From Microglena sp. YARC (Eukaryota > Chlorophyta > Chlorophyceae > Chlamydomonadales > Chlamydomonadaceae): a stretch of DNA of 64,000 nt. Below the pieces are notes generated by a model. It was given only the letters and a program-made list of their open reading frames with translations. It had not been told where the DNA came from and ran no database searches. Positions 14,161-22,969 of the stretch are shown piece by piece. Position numbers and translations under genes: made by a program. The stretch covers positions 26,427 to 90,426 of the forward strand of contig JAJSRW010000171.1 of the NCBI GenBank assembly GCA_022414725.1, given 5' to 3'. Within the stretch, counting starts at the first letter, position 1. The number at the start of each line of letters is the position of its first letter.

Positions 14161-14381
14161 AGGAAGACTAGATTTGACCAGACTGATGACCCCAGACCGA
14201 GTTCGGCAAATATGCATGAGTGAAAGACTAATGAAGTGTCCACACAACGGTGACTATAGCTAGCTCCGGCTTACGCTGTGGTGTCCTTAACTTCACGTCC
14301 TGTGAGTAACTGTATTACACGGATGTAACAATTTCAATTTCAATTTCATGTCAATTTCAAGTCAATTTCCATTTCAAGTCC

Positions 14382-14439
14382 ACACAAGCAAGCAAGCAAG
14401 CAGGCAAGCAATAGGCAGGCAATGCAAGCAGCAGCAAGC

Positions 14440-14505
<66 letters not shown>

Positions 14506-14521
14506 GTAAGCAAGCAAGCAG

Positions 14522-14581
<60 letters not shown>

Positions 14582-14651
14582 TCAAGCAAGCAAGCAAGCA
14601 GGCAAGCAAGCAAGCAGGCAGGCAAGCAAGCAAGCAGGCAAGCAAGCAAGG

Positions 14652-14685
<34 letters not shown>

Positions 14686-14759
14686 AGCAAAGCAAAGCAA
14701 AGCAAAGCAAAGCAAAGCAAAGCAAAGCAAAGCAAAGCAAAGCAAAGCAAAGCAAAGCA

Positions 14760-14793
<34 letters not shown>
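14382..14793. repeat. (AAGC)n and (AAAGC)n microsatellite
   Basis: A long CAAG tetranucleotide run with occasional CAGG variants switches near 14682 to a perfect AAAGC pentanucleotide run and then back. The lysine/serine or leucine/cysteine-rich ORFs across it are repeat artefacts. Confidence 0.95.
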
Positions 14794-14800
14794 ACAAGAC

Positions 14801-14831
<31 letters not shown>

Positions 14832-15163
14832 ATACAAACACGCAGGCACAAACGCAAGCTCACAGAAAAGAAGAAGATAAAGATCTCACCTGCTGAAATC
14901 CATCGCCCAGTCCAGGCAGGCAAACACACAAAACAAGACCCCCCCCCCCCCCCCCCCTCCACACACACACGAACACGCACAAACGCAGGATAAAAAAAAA
15001 AAAAAGATAAAGATCTCACCTGCTGAAATCCATCGCCCAGCCCAGGCAGGCAAACACACAAACAAGACCCTCCCCCCCCCCCCCCCCCTCCCCCTCCACA
15101 CACACACACACACGAACACGCTCGAACGCAGGATAACAAAAAAGAAGAAGATAAAGATCTCAC
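14794..15163 (-). repeat. Donor-side junction array of rhodanese exon 5
   Basis: Read on the minus strand, copies of the end of rhodanese exon 5 (GCGATGGATTTCAGCAG, then donor GTGAGATC) recur near 14886-14915 and 15012-15045. They are separated by poly-C and CA-rich stretches. Each copy keeps an intact GT donor. This is downstream intron sequence built from duplicated exon tail plus splice site. Confidence 0.75.
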
Positions 15164-15223
15164 CTGTTGAAATCCATCTCCCAGCAGGAGGCCTCCTCTT
15201 TCCACTTGGAGACCAGACCTTCG
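15164..15223 (-). CDS. Rhodanese exon 5
   Basis: This exon encodes TKVWSPSGKRRPPAGRWIST in the frame set by exon 4 and ends ACAG before donor GTGAGA. Its own acceptor is poor (ACACG before CGAAGG). A second copy of the exon head at 15380-15436 has a proper CACAAG acceptor but loses its donor end. Confidence 0.65.
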
Positions 15224-18200
15224 CGTGTAACACATGTGGGTGGTGAGTGGTGGGTGGTGGTGGTGGGCAGTCGTGGGTGAGTGGTGGGTGGGTGTTAGGG
15301 GGATTGTTATCCAAGGAGGTGGGTCCCTCAACACAAGCCAGCATCCAACAGCCCAGTGAGTTGCATGAGAAGAAATGTTTTAGTTTAACTATCAGCAGGA
15401 GGCCTTCTCTTTCCACTTGGAGACCAGACCTTCGCTTGTGGGTGGTGGTGGTTGTTGGTGGGTGGTGGGAGGGTGGTTGGTGGTGGTGGGTGGTGGGTGG
15501 TGGCGGTTGTTGGTGGTTGTTGTTGGTTGTTGGTGGGTGGTGGGAGGGTGGTGGTCGGTTGGTGGTTGGTGGTGGTTGGTGGTGGTGGTTGGCGGTTGTT
15601 GGTGGTGGTGGTGGTGGTGGTGGTTGGTGGTGGTGGTGGTTGGTGGTGGTGGGTGGTGGTTTGGTGGTGGTTGGTGGGAGGGTGGTGGTTGTGGGAGGGT
15701 GGTGGTCGTGGGTGGGTGGTGGTTGGTGGTGGTTGGTGGTGGTTGGTGGTGGTTGGTGGGAGGGTGGTGGTCGTGGGTGGGTGGTGGGTGGGTGTGAGGG
15801 GGATTCTCACCCAAGGAGATGGGTCCCTCACCACAAGCCAGCATCCAACAGCCCAGTGAGTCGCATGAGAAGAAAATATGTTTGTTTGATGTATGTATCC
15901 AAACGAACACAACGGACCTCACTCCACACCACATAGCCCCCTTCTAGCTATATCTGTAAGCTACTACATGCATGTATCCAAACAAACACAACAGACCTCA
16001 CTTGAAGCCGCATATCCCTCTTTAAGCTGCATCAGTATGATTTAAAGTACTACATACATACAAACACACAAGCACACACCTACACACACACCATACCCCC
16101 ACACACACCTCCACCTACACACACTTCATACACCCCCCACACACCTCCACCTACACGCACACCACCCCTCACACTCCACCTACACACACACCATACCCCC
16201 CCAACACCTCCACCTACACACACACCATACCCCCCACACACACCTCCACCTACACACACACCATACCCCCACACACACCTCCACCTACACACACCATACC
16301 CCCCACACACACCTTCACCTACACACACCAAACCCCCCACACACACACTCCACCTACACACACACCATACCCCCACACACACCTCCACCTACACACACAC
16401 CATACCCCCCACACACCTCTACCTACACACACACCATACCCACACACACCTCCACCTACACACACACCATACCCCACACACACATCCACCTACACACACA
16501 CCATACCCCCCACACACACTCCACCTACACACACACCATACCCCCCCCCAGCACACACCTCACTACACACACACCACACACACCTCCACCTACACACACA
16601 CCCATACCCCCCACACACACCTCCACCTACACACACACACCATAACCCCCCCACACACACCTCCACCTACACACACACCATACACCCCAACCCCCACACA
16701 ATCCACCTACACACACACCATACCCCCACACACCTCCACCTACACACACACCATACCCCCCACACATCACCTACACACACACCATACCCCCAACACAGCC
16801 CTCCACCTACACACACACCATACCCCCCACACACCTCACCTACACACACACCATACCCCCCACACACACCTACACCTACACACACACACATACCCCCCCC
16901 ACACACACCTACACCTACACACCACATACCCCCCACACACACCTACACCTACACACACACCATACCCACCCCCACACACACCTCCACCTACACACACACC
17001 ATACCCCCCACACACACCTCCACCTACACACACACCATACCCCCACACACACCTCCACCTACACACACACCATACCCCCCACACACACCTACACTACACA
17101 CACCATACCCCACACAACTACACCTACCCACACACCATACCCCCACACACACCTACACCTACACACACACCATACCCCCTCACACACACACCCACACACA
17201 CACACCTACACACACACATACCCCCCACCACACACCTACACCTACACACACAAACACACCTAACACACACACCATACCCCCCACACACCTATACCTACAC
17301 ACAAACACACACTACACACACAACCATACCCCCCACACACCTACACCTACACACAAACACACCTAACACACACGTACCATGCCCCCCCCCACACCTAAAC
17401 CACCTACACCTACACCTACACACACACCTAAACACACACCTACATCTACACACACACCTACACACACACACACCTACAAACACAACGGACCTCACTATAA
17501 GCCTCATAGCCTCCTTCAAGCTGTACTACCGACGTGTAACCAGCTTCTGCCAGCAGCTGGCAAGCCTTCAGCGACGCCTCTCCCCCATCAGTGCACACCT
17601 GGATCAGCAATGCATTTCTTTAGGAGGATAGAATTTACACTCACGTTCATTCACGAGTTTTTCATTCACGAGTTTTTAGGAGGATAGATTAGGAGGATGG
17701 AGTTTACATTCACTTTCATTCACGAGTTTGTCTAGGAGGATCGAGTTATGTTTTTAGGAGGACAAAGTTTTCATTTACGTCCATTCACAAGTTGTTTTAG
17801 GAGGATATAATTATTCTTTTAGGAGGAATGAGTTTACATTCACGTCCATTCACGAGTTTGTTTGGGAGGATGGAGTTATTCTTTTAGGAGGAAAGAGTTT
17901 ACATTCACATTCACACAAAGAAGTGGGTAGGGAGCCCACTGCGTGCCCCTGCCAGGCCCCTGCCCCTGCAACACATTTCCCGCCCCTGCCCTCGCTGCCC
18001 CTGCCCCTACCAGGACCCTGCCCCTGCAACGCATTTCCCGCCCTACCCCCGGGGCACCTGCCCCCTGCCCCCGCTGTCCCTGGCCCCTGCAACACATTTC
18101 CCGCCCCTGCCTCGCTGCCCCTGCCCCCTGCTGCCCTACCAGGACCCTGCCCTGCAACACATTTCCCGCCCCTGCCCTTTCTGCCCCTGCCCCTGCCCCT

Positions 18201-21200
18201 ACCAGGACCTACGCCTGCAACACATTTCCCGCCCATGTCCTCGCTGCCCCTGCCCCTGCTGCCCCTACCAGGACCCTGCCCCTGCAACACATTCCCGCCC
18301 TGCCCTCGCTGCCCCTGCCCTGCCCCTACCAGGACCCTACCCCTAAAACACATTTCCCGCCCTTGCCCTCGCTGCCAGGCCCCTTCCCCTGCAACACATT
18401 TCCCGCCCCTGCCCCTACCAGGTCCCTACGCCTGCAACACATTTCCCGCCCTGTCCTTGCTGCCCCTGCCCCTGCTGCCCCTACCAGGACCCTGCCCCTT
18501 CCAGGCCCCTGCCCCCTGCAACACATTTCCCGCCCCTGCCCCTTCTGACCCTGCCCCTACCAGGACCCTACCGCCTGCAACACATTTCCCGCCCCTGCCC
18601 CTTCTGCCCCTGCCCCTACCAGGACCCTACGCTTGCAACACATTTCCCGCCCCTGCCCCTTCTGCCCCTGCCCCTACAGGACCCTACGCCTGCAACACAT
18701 TTCCCCGCCCCTGCCCCTTCTGCCCCTGCCCCTACCAGGACCCTACGCCTGCAACACATTTCCCGCCCCTGCCCCTTCTGCCCCTGCCCCTACAAGGACC
18801 CTACGCTTGCAACACATTTCCCGCCCCTGCCCCTTCTGCCCCTGCCCTACCAGGACCCTACGCCTGCAACACATTTCCCGCCCCTGCCCCTTCTGCCCCT
18901 GCCCCTACCAGGACCCTACGCCTGCAACACATTTCCTGCCCCTGTCCTCGCTGCCCCTGCCCCTGCTGCCCCTACCAGGACCCTACGCCTGCAACACATT
19001 TCCCGCCCCTGCCCCTTCTGCCCTGCCCCTACCAGGACCCTAACGCCTGCAACACATTTCCCGCCCCTGCCCCTTCTGCCCCTGCCCTACCAGGACCCTA
19101 CGCATGCAACACATTTCCTGCCCCTGCCCTCGCTGCCCCTGCCCCTGCTGCCCCTACCAGGACCCTAGGCCTGCAACACATTTCCGCCCCTGCCCCTTGT
19201 GCCCCTGCCCGTACCAGGACCTTACGCCTGCAACACATTTCCCGCCCCTGCCCTCGCTGCCCCTGCCCCTGCTGCCCCTACCAGGACCCTGCCCCTGCAA
19301 CACATTTCCCGCCCAGACAATATTGGTTACAACACCACTGAGCATGGAACAGAAAAGCAAGGAACAGAAAAACAAAGTGCAAGTGCTTCCCCAGCCTTAC
19401 TGGTGGTGGGCCCCAGTGCAAGCAAACGAGCTGGCCCCCACAACCTCACGCCTCGTAATAAGGCGTACTATTAATTCATGTATTCTCCAGCCTTACTGTC
19501 ACAAGGATTTGGTTGGCTGAAGAACCATGCAAAAATTCAAATTAAAATTAAAAATTCTTACCACAAGGATTTGGTTGGCTGAAGAACCATGCAACAATCC
19601 AAATTCAAATTCACATTCATTTTTTACCACACGGATTTGGTTTGCTGAAGAACCATGCAACAATTCAAATTCAAATTCAAAATTCTTACCACAAGGATTT
19701 GGACAGATCTGCCGCCTGCTTTTCCACCGACCTGGAGAGAACAAGTGGGGAATATGTCACATGTCATATCCGTGTCATATGCTTTCTTTTTGCTTTCTGT
19801 TGTATGAGGTGTAATGCATTACATTTTTGTTTTGCTTTTTTGCTTTCTGCTGTACTAGGTGTAATGTATTACCTTTTTTGTTTGCTTTCTGTACCAGGTG
19901 TAATGTATTACCTTTTTTGTTTGCTTTCTGTACCAGGTGTAATGTATTACCTTTTTTGTTTGCTTTCTGTACCAGGTGTAAAGCATAGGAATATTGTAAA
20001 TGATACGGTAGCAATATAATAAGAGAGAACAAGTGGGGACTATGTGAATGCGTTTTTGTTTTGCTTTCTGCTGTACGAGGTGTAATGCATAGGAATATAG
20101 TAAATAAAAGGGGGCCATCAAGAAGTTTTTTGGACACACACGCTATGAAGTTATTTTTTGCCCTTCCCCCCCCCCCCCCCCCCCCCCCCCATTGGCTTAA
20201 AATGCTAATATCTTCCTCACCAATAATAGTTACGTCATCTGTTTTTTGCTTTCTGCTGTACAAAGTGTTATGCATAGGACAAAGTGTAATGCATGTTTTG
20301 ATTTCTGCTGTACAAAGTGTTATGCAGAGGAAGAGGTGTAATGCATGTTTTGATTTCTGATGTACAAAGTGTAATGCATAGGACGAGGTGTAATGCATGT
20401 TTCGCTTTCTGCTGTACAAAGTGTTATGCATAGGACGATGTGTAATGCATGTTTTGATTTTTGCTGTACAAAGTGTAATGCATAGGACGAGGTGTAATGC
20501 ATGTTCTGCTTTTTGCTGTACAAAGTGTTATGCATAAGACGAGGTGTAATGCATGTTTTGCTTTCTGCTGTACAAGGTGTAATGCATAGGACTAAGTGTA
20601 ATGCATAGGAATTTACCAACAATATTCTCAATCAAAAACTGATATGATAGAACTCCTTTGGCGAATCTTTGTGCAATGGTTGAGCAGAGATCTGAGCTGT
20701 CACACTGGTTTTAGTTTCGGTCTCATCTTCAATGTTACACTTGACCCTTGCATAGAAGAATTGGCATCCCGAGTACTCAGATAGACCTTGCAGCGTAGCA
20801 TTTATTTTCAGCTACGAGAAACAGCTTCTCAGCAGCTTCTCTTACTGGCTAGCTACGAGTCACAGCTTCTAGTCAGCTTCTCTGATTGGCTAGCTACGAG
20901 TTACAGCTTCTAGGCAGCTTTTCTGATTGGCTAGCTACGAGTTACAGCTTCTAGGCCGCTCCCCTGACTGGCTATCTACGAGTTACAGCTTCTATACAGC
21001 TCCTCTGACTAGCTAGCCATGAGTTACATCTTCTAGGCCGCTCCCCTGACTTGCTAGCTACGAGTTACAGCTTCCAGACAGCTCCTCTGCTGGCTAGCTA
21101 CCGAGTGGAGGAAAATTGGAGGAGAGTGTTGACTATCTGAGCGGCAGATGACTTCCAGCCCCAGGTATACTTTGACTGACTCACTGTTGGTATGAACTGA

Positions 21201-22936
21201 GCATTCAAGGAGCCATCAACATATCATACAGTACATCCTACAGCATATTGCACAGGACATCGTATAGGAGATTGTTCGATATTGTATGATATATCGCCCG
21301 ATAATCTCGGGGACAAGTTCGATGCAGCGTCGCCTGCGACGCTACAAAATGGCGGAGAGTGATCGCGAGGGAGCGACAGCGACAGGTGGCAACGGAAGCG
21401 AGTTAGTTACGAGACCGTTGGCTGACGTGTCGGGCTTCATCGCGGTCAGACGGATGGTCGGATGGATGGTCGCTGGTCGGACGGACAAATGGGTAACACT
21501 GGGGCTCCCGCCTCCAGAAGGGGGGCTCCGCCAACCAGTATGATACTGACCTCTCTATTGGCAACTGTAGGTATGAGCTGGGTGGAAGATGCTAAGCTTA
21601 GCCAAAAAATGAAACAGTGACTTACTGCATGTATGAACTGCGCATTCAAGGAGCAATATACCTAGGCATATTGCAAGCGACGCGAAAAATTGGTGGAGAG
21701 TGTTGCTATCGGAGCGGCAGGTGACTTCCAGCTTCAGGTCCATTTTGTCTAGCTCACTGTAGGTATGAACTGTGAGTATTCAAGGAGCTGTCTTTGGCTT
21801 GCTAATGGAGCTGGGTGGAAGCTGGGTGGACACTGCTAAGCTTAGCCAAAAATAAAACAGAAACTCACTGTATCTACGAACTGTAGATTCAAGGATCCGT
21901 CTTGAAGGTACAGAGGAGCATTGAAGCAGCTCCTGGCTGGCTTGGTTACATGACCGGCGTCGTACTCTTTTTCAAACCTGCAGACACGGTCGTGTAGTGA
22001 AGATGAGGGGTGGAACCTTCAGAGACTGTTGCGTTGAATTTGAGGAAGATAAGAGCGTTGAAGCAGCTCCTGGCTAGCTTGGTAACATGACAAGCGTCAT
22101 ACTCCTTTTCAGACCTGCAGACACGGTCGTATAGTGAACTTGAGGTGTGGAACCTTAACAAGAGGCAGCTAGCTCTTTAAGGGGGGCTTGCAGGGGGGCT
22201 TGAAGGGGGGCTTTGCTACTTTGCCACTTAGCGGTATATAAAGCTTACCATGGCAAAGCCATGGCTAAATGTAAAGGATGGGAGAGAGGAGCATTGTAGC
22301 AGATCCTGGCTGGCTTGGTAATATGACCGTCTTCGTACTCTTTTTAGACTCGCAGGCACAGTTGTGTGGTGAATTGGAGGAAGAAAGGAGCGTTGAAGCA
22401 GCTCCTGGCTGGCTTGGTAAGACCAATATTATCGATCAGCTCTTGGCAGCTTCCATATCAGCTGAGCTTGAGACCAGGGCTCAGGAAGCAACAAGGCCAT
22501 AGCTTATATTTCATAAGGCCCTGGTGACATTGGTGGTTGGCCCCAGTGCAAGCAAACGGGCTGACCCCCTCAACCTCACGCCTCGTAACAAGGCGTACCC
22601 TTTATTTATTTATTTATTTATTGACATTGGTGGTCGGCCCCAGTGCAAGCAAACGGGCTGCCCCCCTCAACCTCATGCCTCGTCATAAGGCGTACTATTT
22701 ATTTATCTACTCTCCTGACATTCATCTGAGACCCGCACCTACCTGACATCAACCATTCTATACTTCTGGATGTCCATCAGCTTCTTGGCAGCTTCCACAT
22801 CAGCCGAGCTTGAGAAGAGAGCGCTGGTAGCCACAAGGCGGCGTGCAGATGGGACGAGGCCAACAGAAGTAGAGCCCCTTTGAAATGCCTCCCTGGAGAA
22901 AACTGGGAGGACACCACCAGAGGAGGCGGGGCCCAT
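15164..22936 (-). CDS. Rhodanese-domain protein, organelle-targeted, five exons seen (3' end not found)
   Basis: Five minus-strand exons join in phase: 22936-22743, 21977-21869, 19731-19690, 17598-17496 and 15223-15164. Together they give about 167 residues. The N-terminus (MGPASSGGVLPVF...) is rich in Ser, Arg and Ala without acidic residues before about residue 15, and ends near ATSALFSSS; it looks like a plastid or mitochondrial transit peptide. The domain then follows: KYRMVDVR, EKEYDAGHV, NAPLYL, a strand ending VQILV, the active-site loop VCTDGGEAS with the catalytic-type Cys, then GYTSVVQLEGGYEAY. Exon 5 adds SGKRRPPAGRW, which resembles the C-terminal extension of plant-type rhodaneses. 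Family knowledge: rhodanese domains carry sulfur as a Cys persulfide, or serve regulatory roles. The substrate cannot be told. The conserved region should continue past exon 5, but I found no exon 6. The start is the first Met giving a targeting-type N-terminus; an upstream non-coding exon is possible. Confidence 0.82.
15236..15800. repeat. GGT-rich minisatellite with an embedded exon 5 head copy
   Basis: Irregular GGTGGTTGGTGGTGG repeats fill 15236-15300 and 15436-15800. On the minus strand they act as a C-rich, pyrimidine-rich stretch upstream of the exon 5 acceptor. Between them, 15380-15436 is a truncated copy of exon 5 (CGAAGGTCTGGTCTCC through GGCCTCCTGCTG). Confidence 0.85.
15312..15362 (-). 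other. Repeated exon-like segment with donor, unassigned
   Basis: On the minus strand this reads CTCACTGGGCTGTTGGATGC followed by TGGCTTGTG or TGGCTTGTT and a donor-like GTGAGG or GAGGGA. A near-identical copy lies at 15822-15884 with donor GTGAGG. It may be a missed small exon between rhodanese exons 4 and 5 or another duplicated junction. The frame cannot be fixed. Confidence 0.35.
15921..16026 (-). repeat. Donor-side copies of rhodanese exon 4
   Basis: Two diverged copies of the end of exon 4 lie here in minus orientation. One is GGGGGCTATGTGGTGTGGA before GTGAGGTCC; the other is GAGGGATATGCGGCTTCAA before GTGAGGTCT. Both keep the GTGAGGTC donor context of the true exon. Confidence 0.7.
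16070..17480. repeat. CA/CCTACA minisatellite
   Basis: About 1.4 kb of a variable unit near 35 bp built from CACACACCTCCACCTACAC and CACCATACCCCC. It lies in the intron after rhodanese exon 4. ORFs through it are artefacts. Confidence 0.92.
17496..17598 (-). CDS. Rhodanese exon 4, catalytic loop
   Basis: Acceptor GATCCAG precedes GTGTGCACTG, and donor GTGAGGTCC follows. It encodes 34 residues from VCTDGGEAS through GGYEAY. The Cys sits at the position of the catalytic Cys of rhodaneses; the loop is C-T-D-G-G-E-A-S rather than the common C-x-x-G-x-R-S, so the Arg is replaced by Ala or Glu depending on alignment. Confidence 0.85.
17630..17905. repeat. Tandem repeat of about 60 bp
   Basis: Five diverged copies of a unit containing TTAGGAGGA, GAGTTTACATTCAC and CATTCACGAGTTTG. 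It lies in the rhodanese intron upstream of exon 4. No splice edge was recognised in it. Confidence 0.8.
17935..19315. repeat. C-rich minisatellite, roughly 60-80 bp unit
   Basis: About 20 copies of a unit with CCTGCAACACATTTCCCGCC, CCCCTGCCC and CTACCAGGACCCTACG. The strand is extremely C-rich. It gives a 472-codon plus-strand ORF of Pro/Leu/Ala repeats that I regard as an artefact of low stop density. Confidence 0.93.
19401..19475 (+). mobile_element. Family B copy 2
   Basis: Complete copy: CCCCAGTGCAAGCAAACG, CCTCACGCCTCGTAATAAGG, then CGTACTATTAATT. The 6-bp stem and 7-base loop at the 3' end are intact. Confidence 0.75.
19495..19689 (-). repeat. Donor-side junction array of rhodanese exon 3
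   Basis: Three minus-strand copies of a roughly 70-bp unit carry CAAATCCTTGTG followed by donor-like GTAAGAA (one has GTAAAAA, one GTGACAG), then GAATTTGAATTTG. The preceding part differs from the true exon (CATGGTTCTTCAGCCAAC instead of the coding sequence), so each copy holds only the last bases of exon 3 plus the splice site and intron start. Confidence 0.75.
19690..19731 (-). CDS. Rhodanese exon 3
   Basis: A 42-bp exon between TTCTCTCCAG and donor GTAAGA, encoding VGGKAGGRSVQILV in phase 0. It joins exon 2 (NLQFVDT) and exon 4 (VCTDGG) without breaking frame, and it supplies the strand before the active-site loop. The other frames do not connect to exon 4. Confidence 0.7.
19790..20615. 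repeat. Tandem array of about 40-60 bp, TGTACAAAGTGTAATGCAT type
   Basis: About 14 diverged copies with TTTTGCTTTCTGCTGTAC, AAGTGTAATGCATAGGA and variants. A C-tract of about 30 bases interrupts it at 20167-20190. It lies in rhodanese intron 2. No coding content is supported. Confidence 0.85.
20616..20804. other. Unique spacer, possible unrecognised exon
   Basis: This stretch is not obviously repetitive. The minus strand has a 50-codon open frame (SEYSGCQFFYARVKC...) ending at a stop near 20636. It does not fit the rhodanese domain, where exons 2 and 3 already join in phase. I leave it unassigned. Confidence 0.3.
20805..21110. repeat. Tandem repeat of about 58 bp
   Basis: Six copies of GGCTAGCTACGAGTTACAGC followed by TTCTAGGCAGCTCCTCTGAC. 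Lies in rhodanese intron 2. Confidence 0.88.
21170..21868 (-). repeat. Donor-side copies of rhodanese exon 2
   Basis: Minus-strand copies of the exon 2 tail (CCTTGAATCTACAGTTCG and donor) recur near 21750-21795, 21610-21660 and 21175-21225. Their donor contexts are CCTACAGTGAGC, CATGCAGTAAGT and CCAACAGTGAGT. A longer segment with GGAAGTCACCTGCCGCTC is co-duplicated at two of them. A family D element (21312-21533) is inserted within this array. Confidence 0.75.
21312..21533 (+). mobile_element. Dispersed element, family D copy 1
   Basis: Starts GACAAGTTCGATGC with the 5' inverted repeat AGCGTCGC / GCGACGCT. It runs through GTTAGTTACGAGACCGTTGG and GACGTGTCGGGCTTCA, and ends in a GC-rich hairpin (GGGGCTCCCGCCTCC ... 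GGGGGGCTCCGCC). Non-coding; five further copies or fragments are in this window. Confidence 0.75.
21869..21977 (-). CDS. Rhodanese exon 2
   Basis: Acceptor GACCTGCAG-type (TGTCTGCAG) precedes GTTTGAAAAAGAG and donor GTGAGT follows. It encodes 36 residues after the split Arg: FEKEYDAGHV, ITKPARS-like TKPARSCFNAPL, then QDGSLNLQFVDT. EYDAGH is the conserved rhodanese motif after VDVR. Three diverged upstream copies keep the same motif, which supports this reading frame. Confidence 0.8.
22054..22430 (-). repeat. Acceptor-side copies of rhodanese exon 2
   Basis: Copy at 22054-22112 reads SEKEYDACHV then TKLARSCFNA in the same phase, with acceptor CTGCAG intact. Copies near 22285-22350 and 22385-22425 read KEYEDGHITKPARICYNAP and LTKPARSCFNAPF; the first has an indel or stop at its start. 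These are duplicated exon heads lying upstream of the exon in transcript order. Confidence 0.75.
22531..22621 (+). mobile_element. Family B copy 3
   Basis: CCCCAGTGCAAGCAAACGGG, CCTCACGCCTCGTAACAAGG, then CGTACCC and a (TTTA)n tail. It lies in tandem with copy 4. Confidence 0.75.
22622..22710 (+). mobile_element. Family B copy 4
   Basis: Second tandem copy beginning TTGACATTGGTGGTCGGCC and ending ATAAGGCGTACTATTTATTT. The shared GACATTGGTGGT lead-in may be a target-site duplication or part of the tandem unit. Confidence 0.72.
22743..22936 (-). CDS. Rhodanese exon 1, transit peptide and start of domain
   Basis: ATG at 22936 opens 64 codons plus two bases, ending GATGTCAG before donor GTAGGTGCG. 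The first 45 or so residues are a Ser/Arg/Val-rich targeting sequence. Next come DVEAAKKLMDIQKY and RMVDVR, the first conserved strand of the rhodanese fold. The frame is also open upstream of the ATG to 23170, but that part lies in duplicated array sequence. Confidence 0.78.
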
Positions 22937-22969
22937 TGCGGGTGCCACCCCAGAGATATGCCTGCTGCT

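Noticed and set aside
17923..19341. A 472-codon Pro/Leu/Cys-rich plus-strand ORF
   Set aside because: It lies wholly in a C-rich minisatellite, where stop codons are rare by composition; parallel long ORFs exist in other frames, and the real gene here is on the minus strand.
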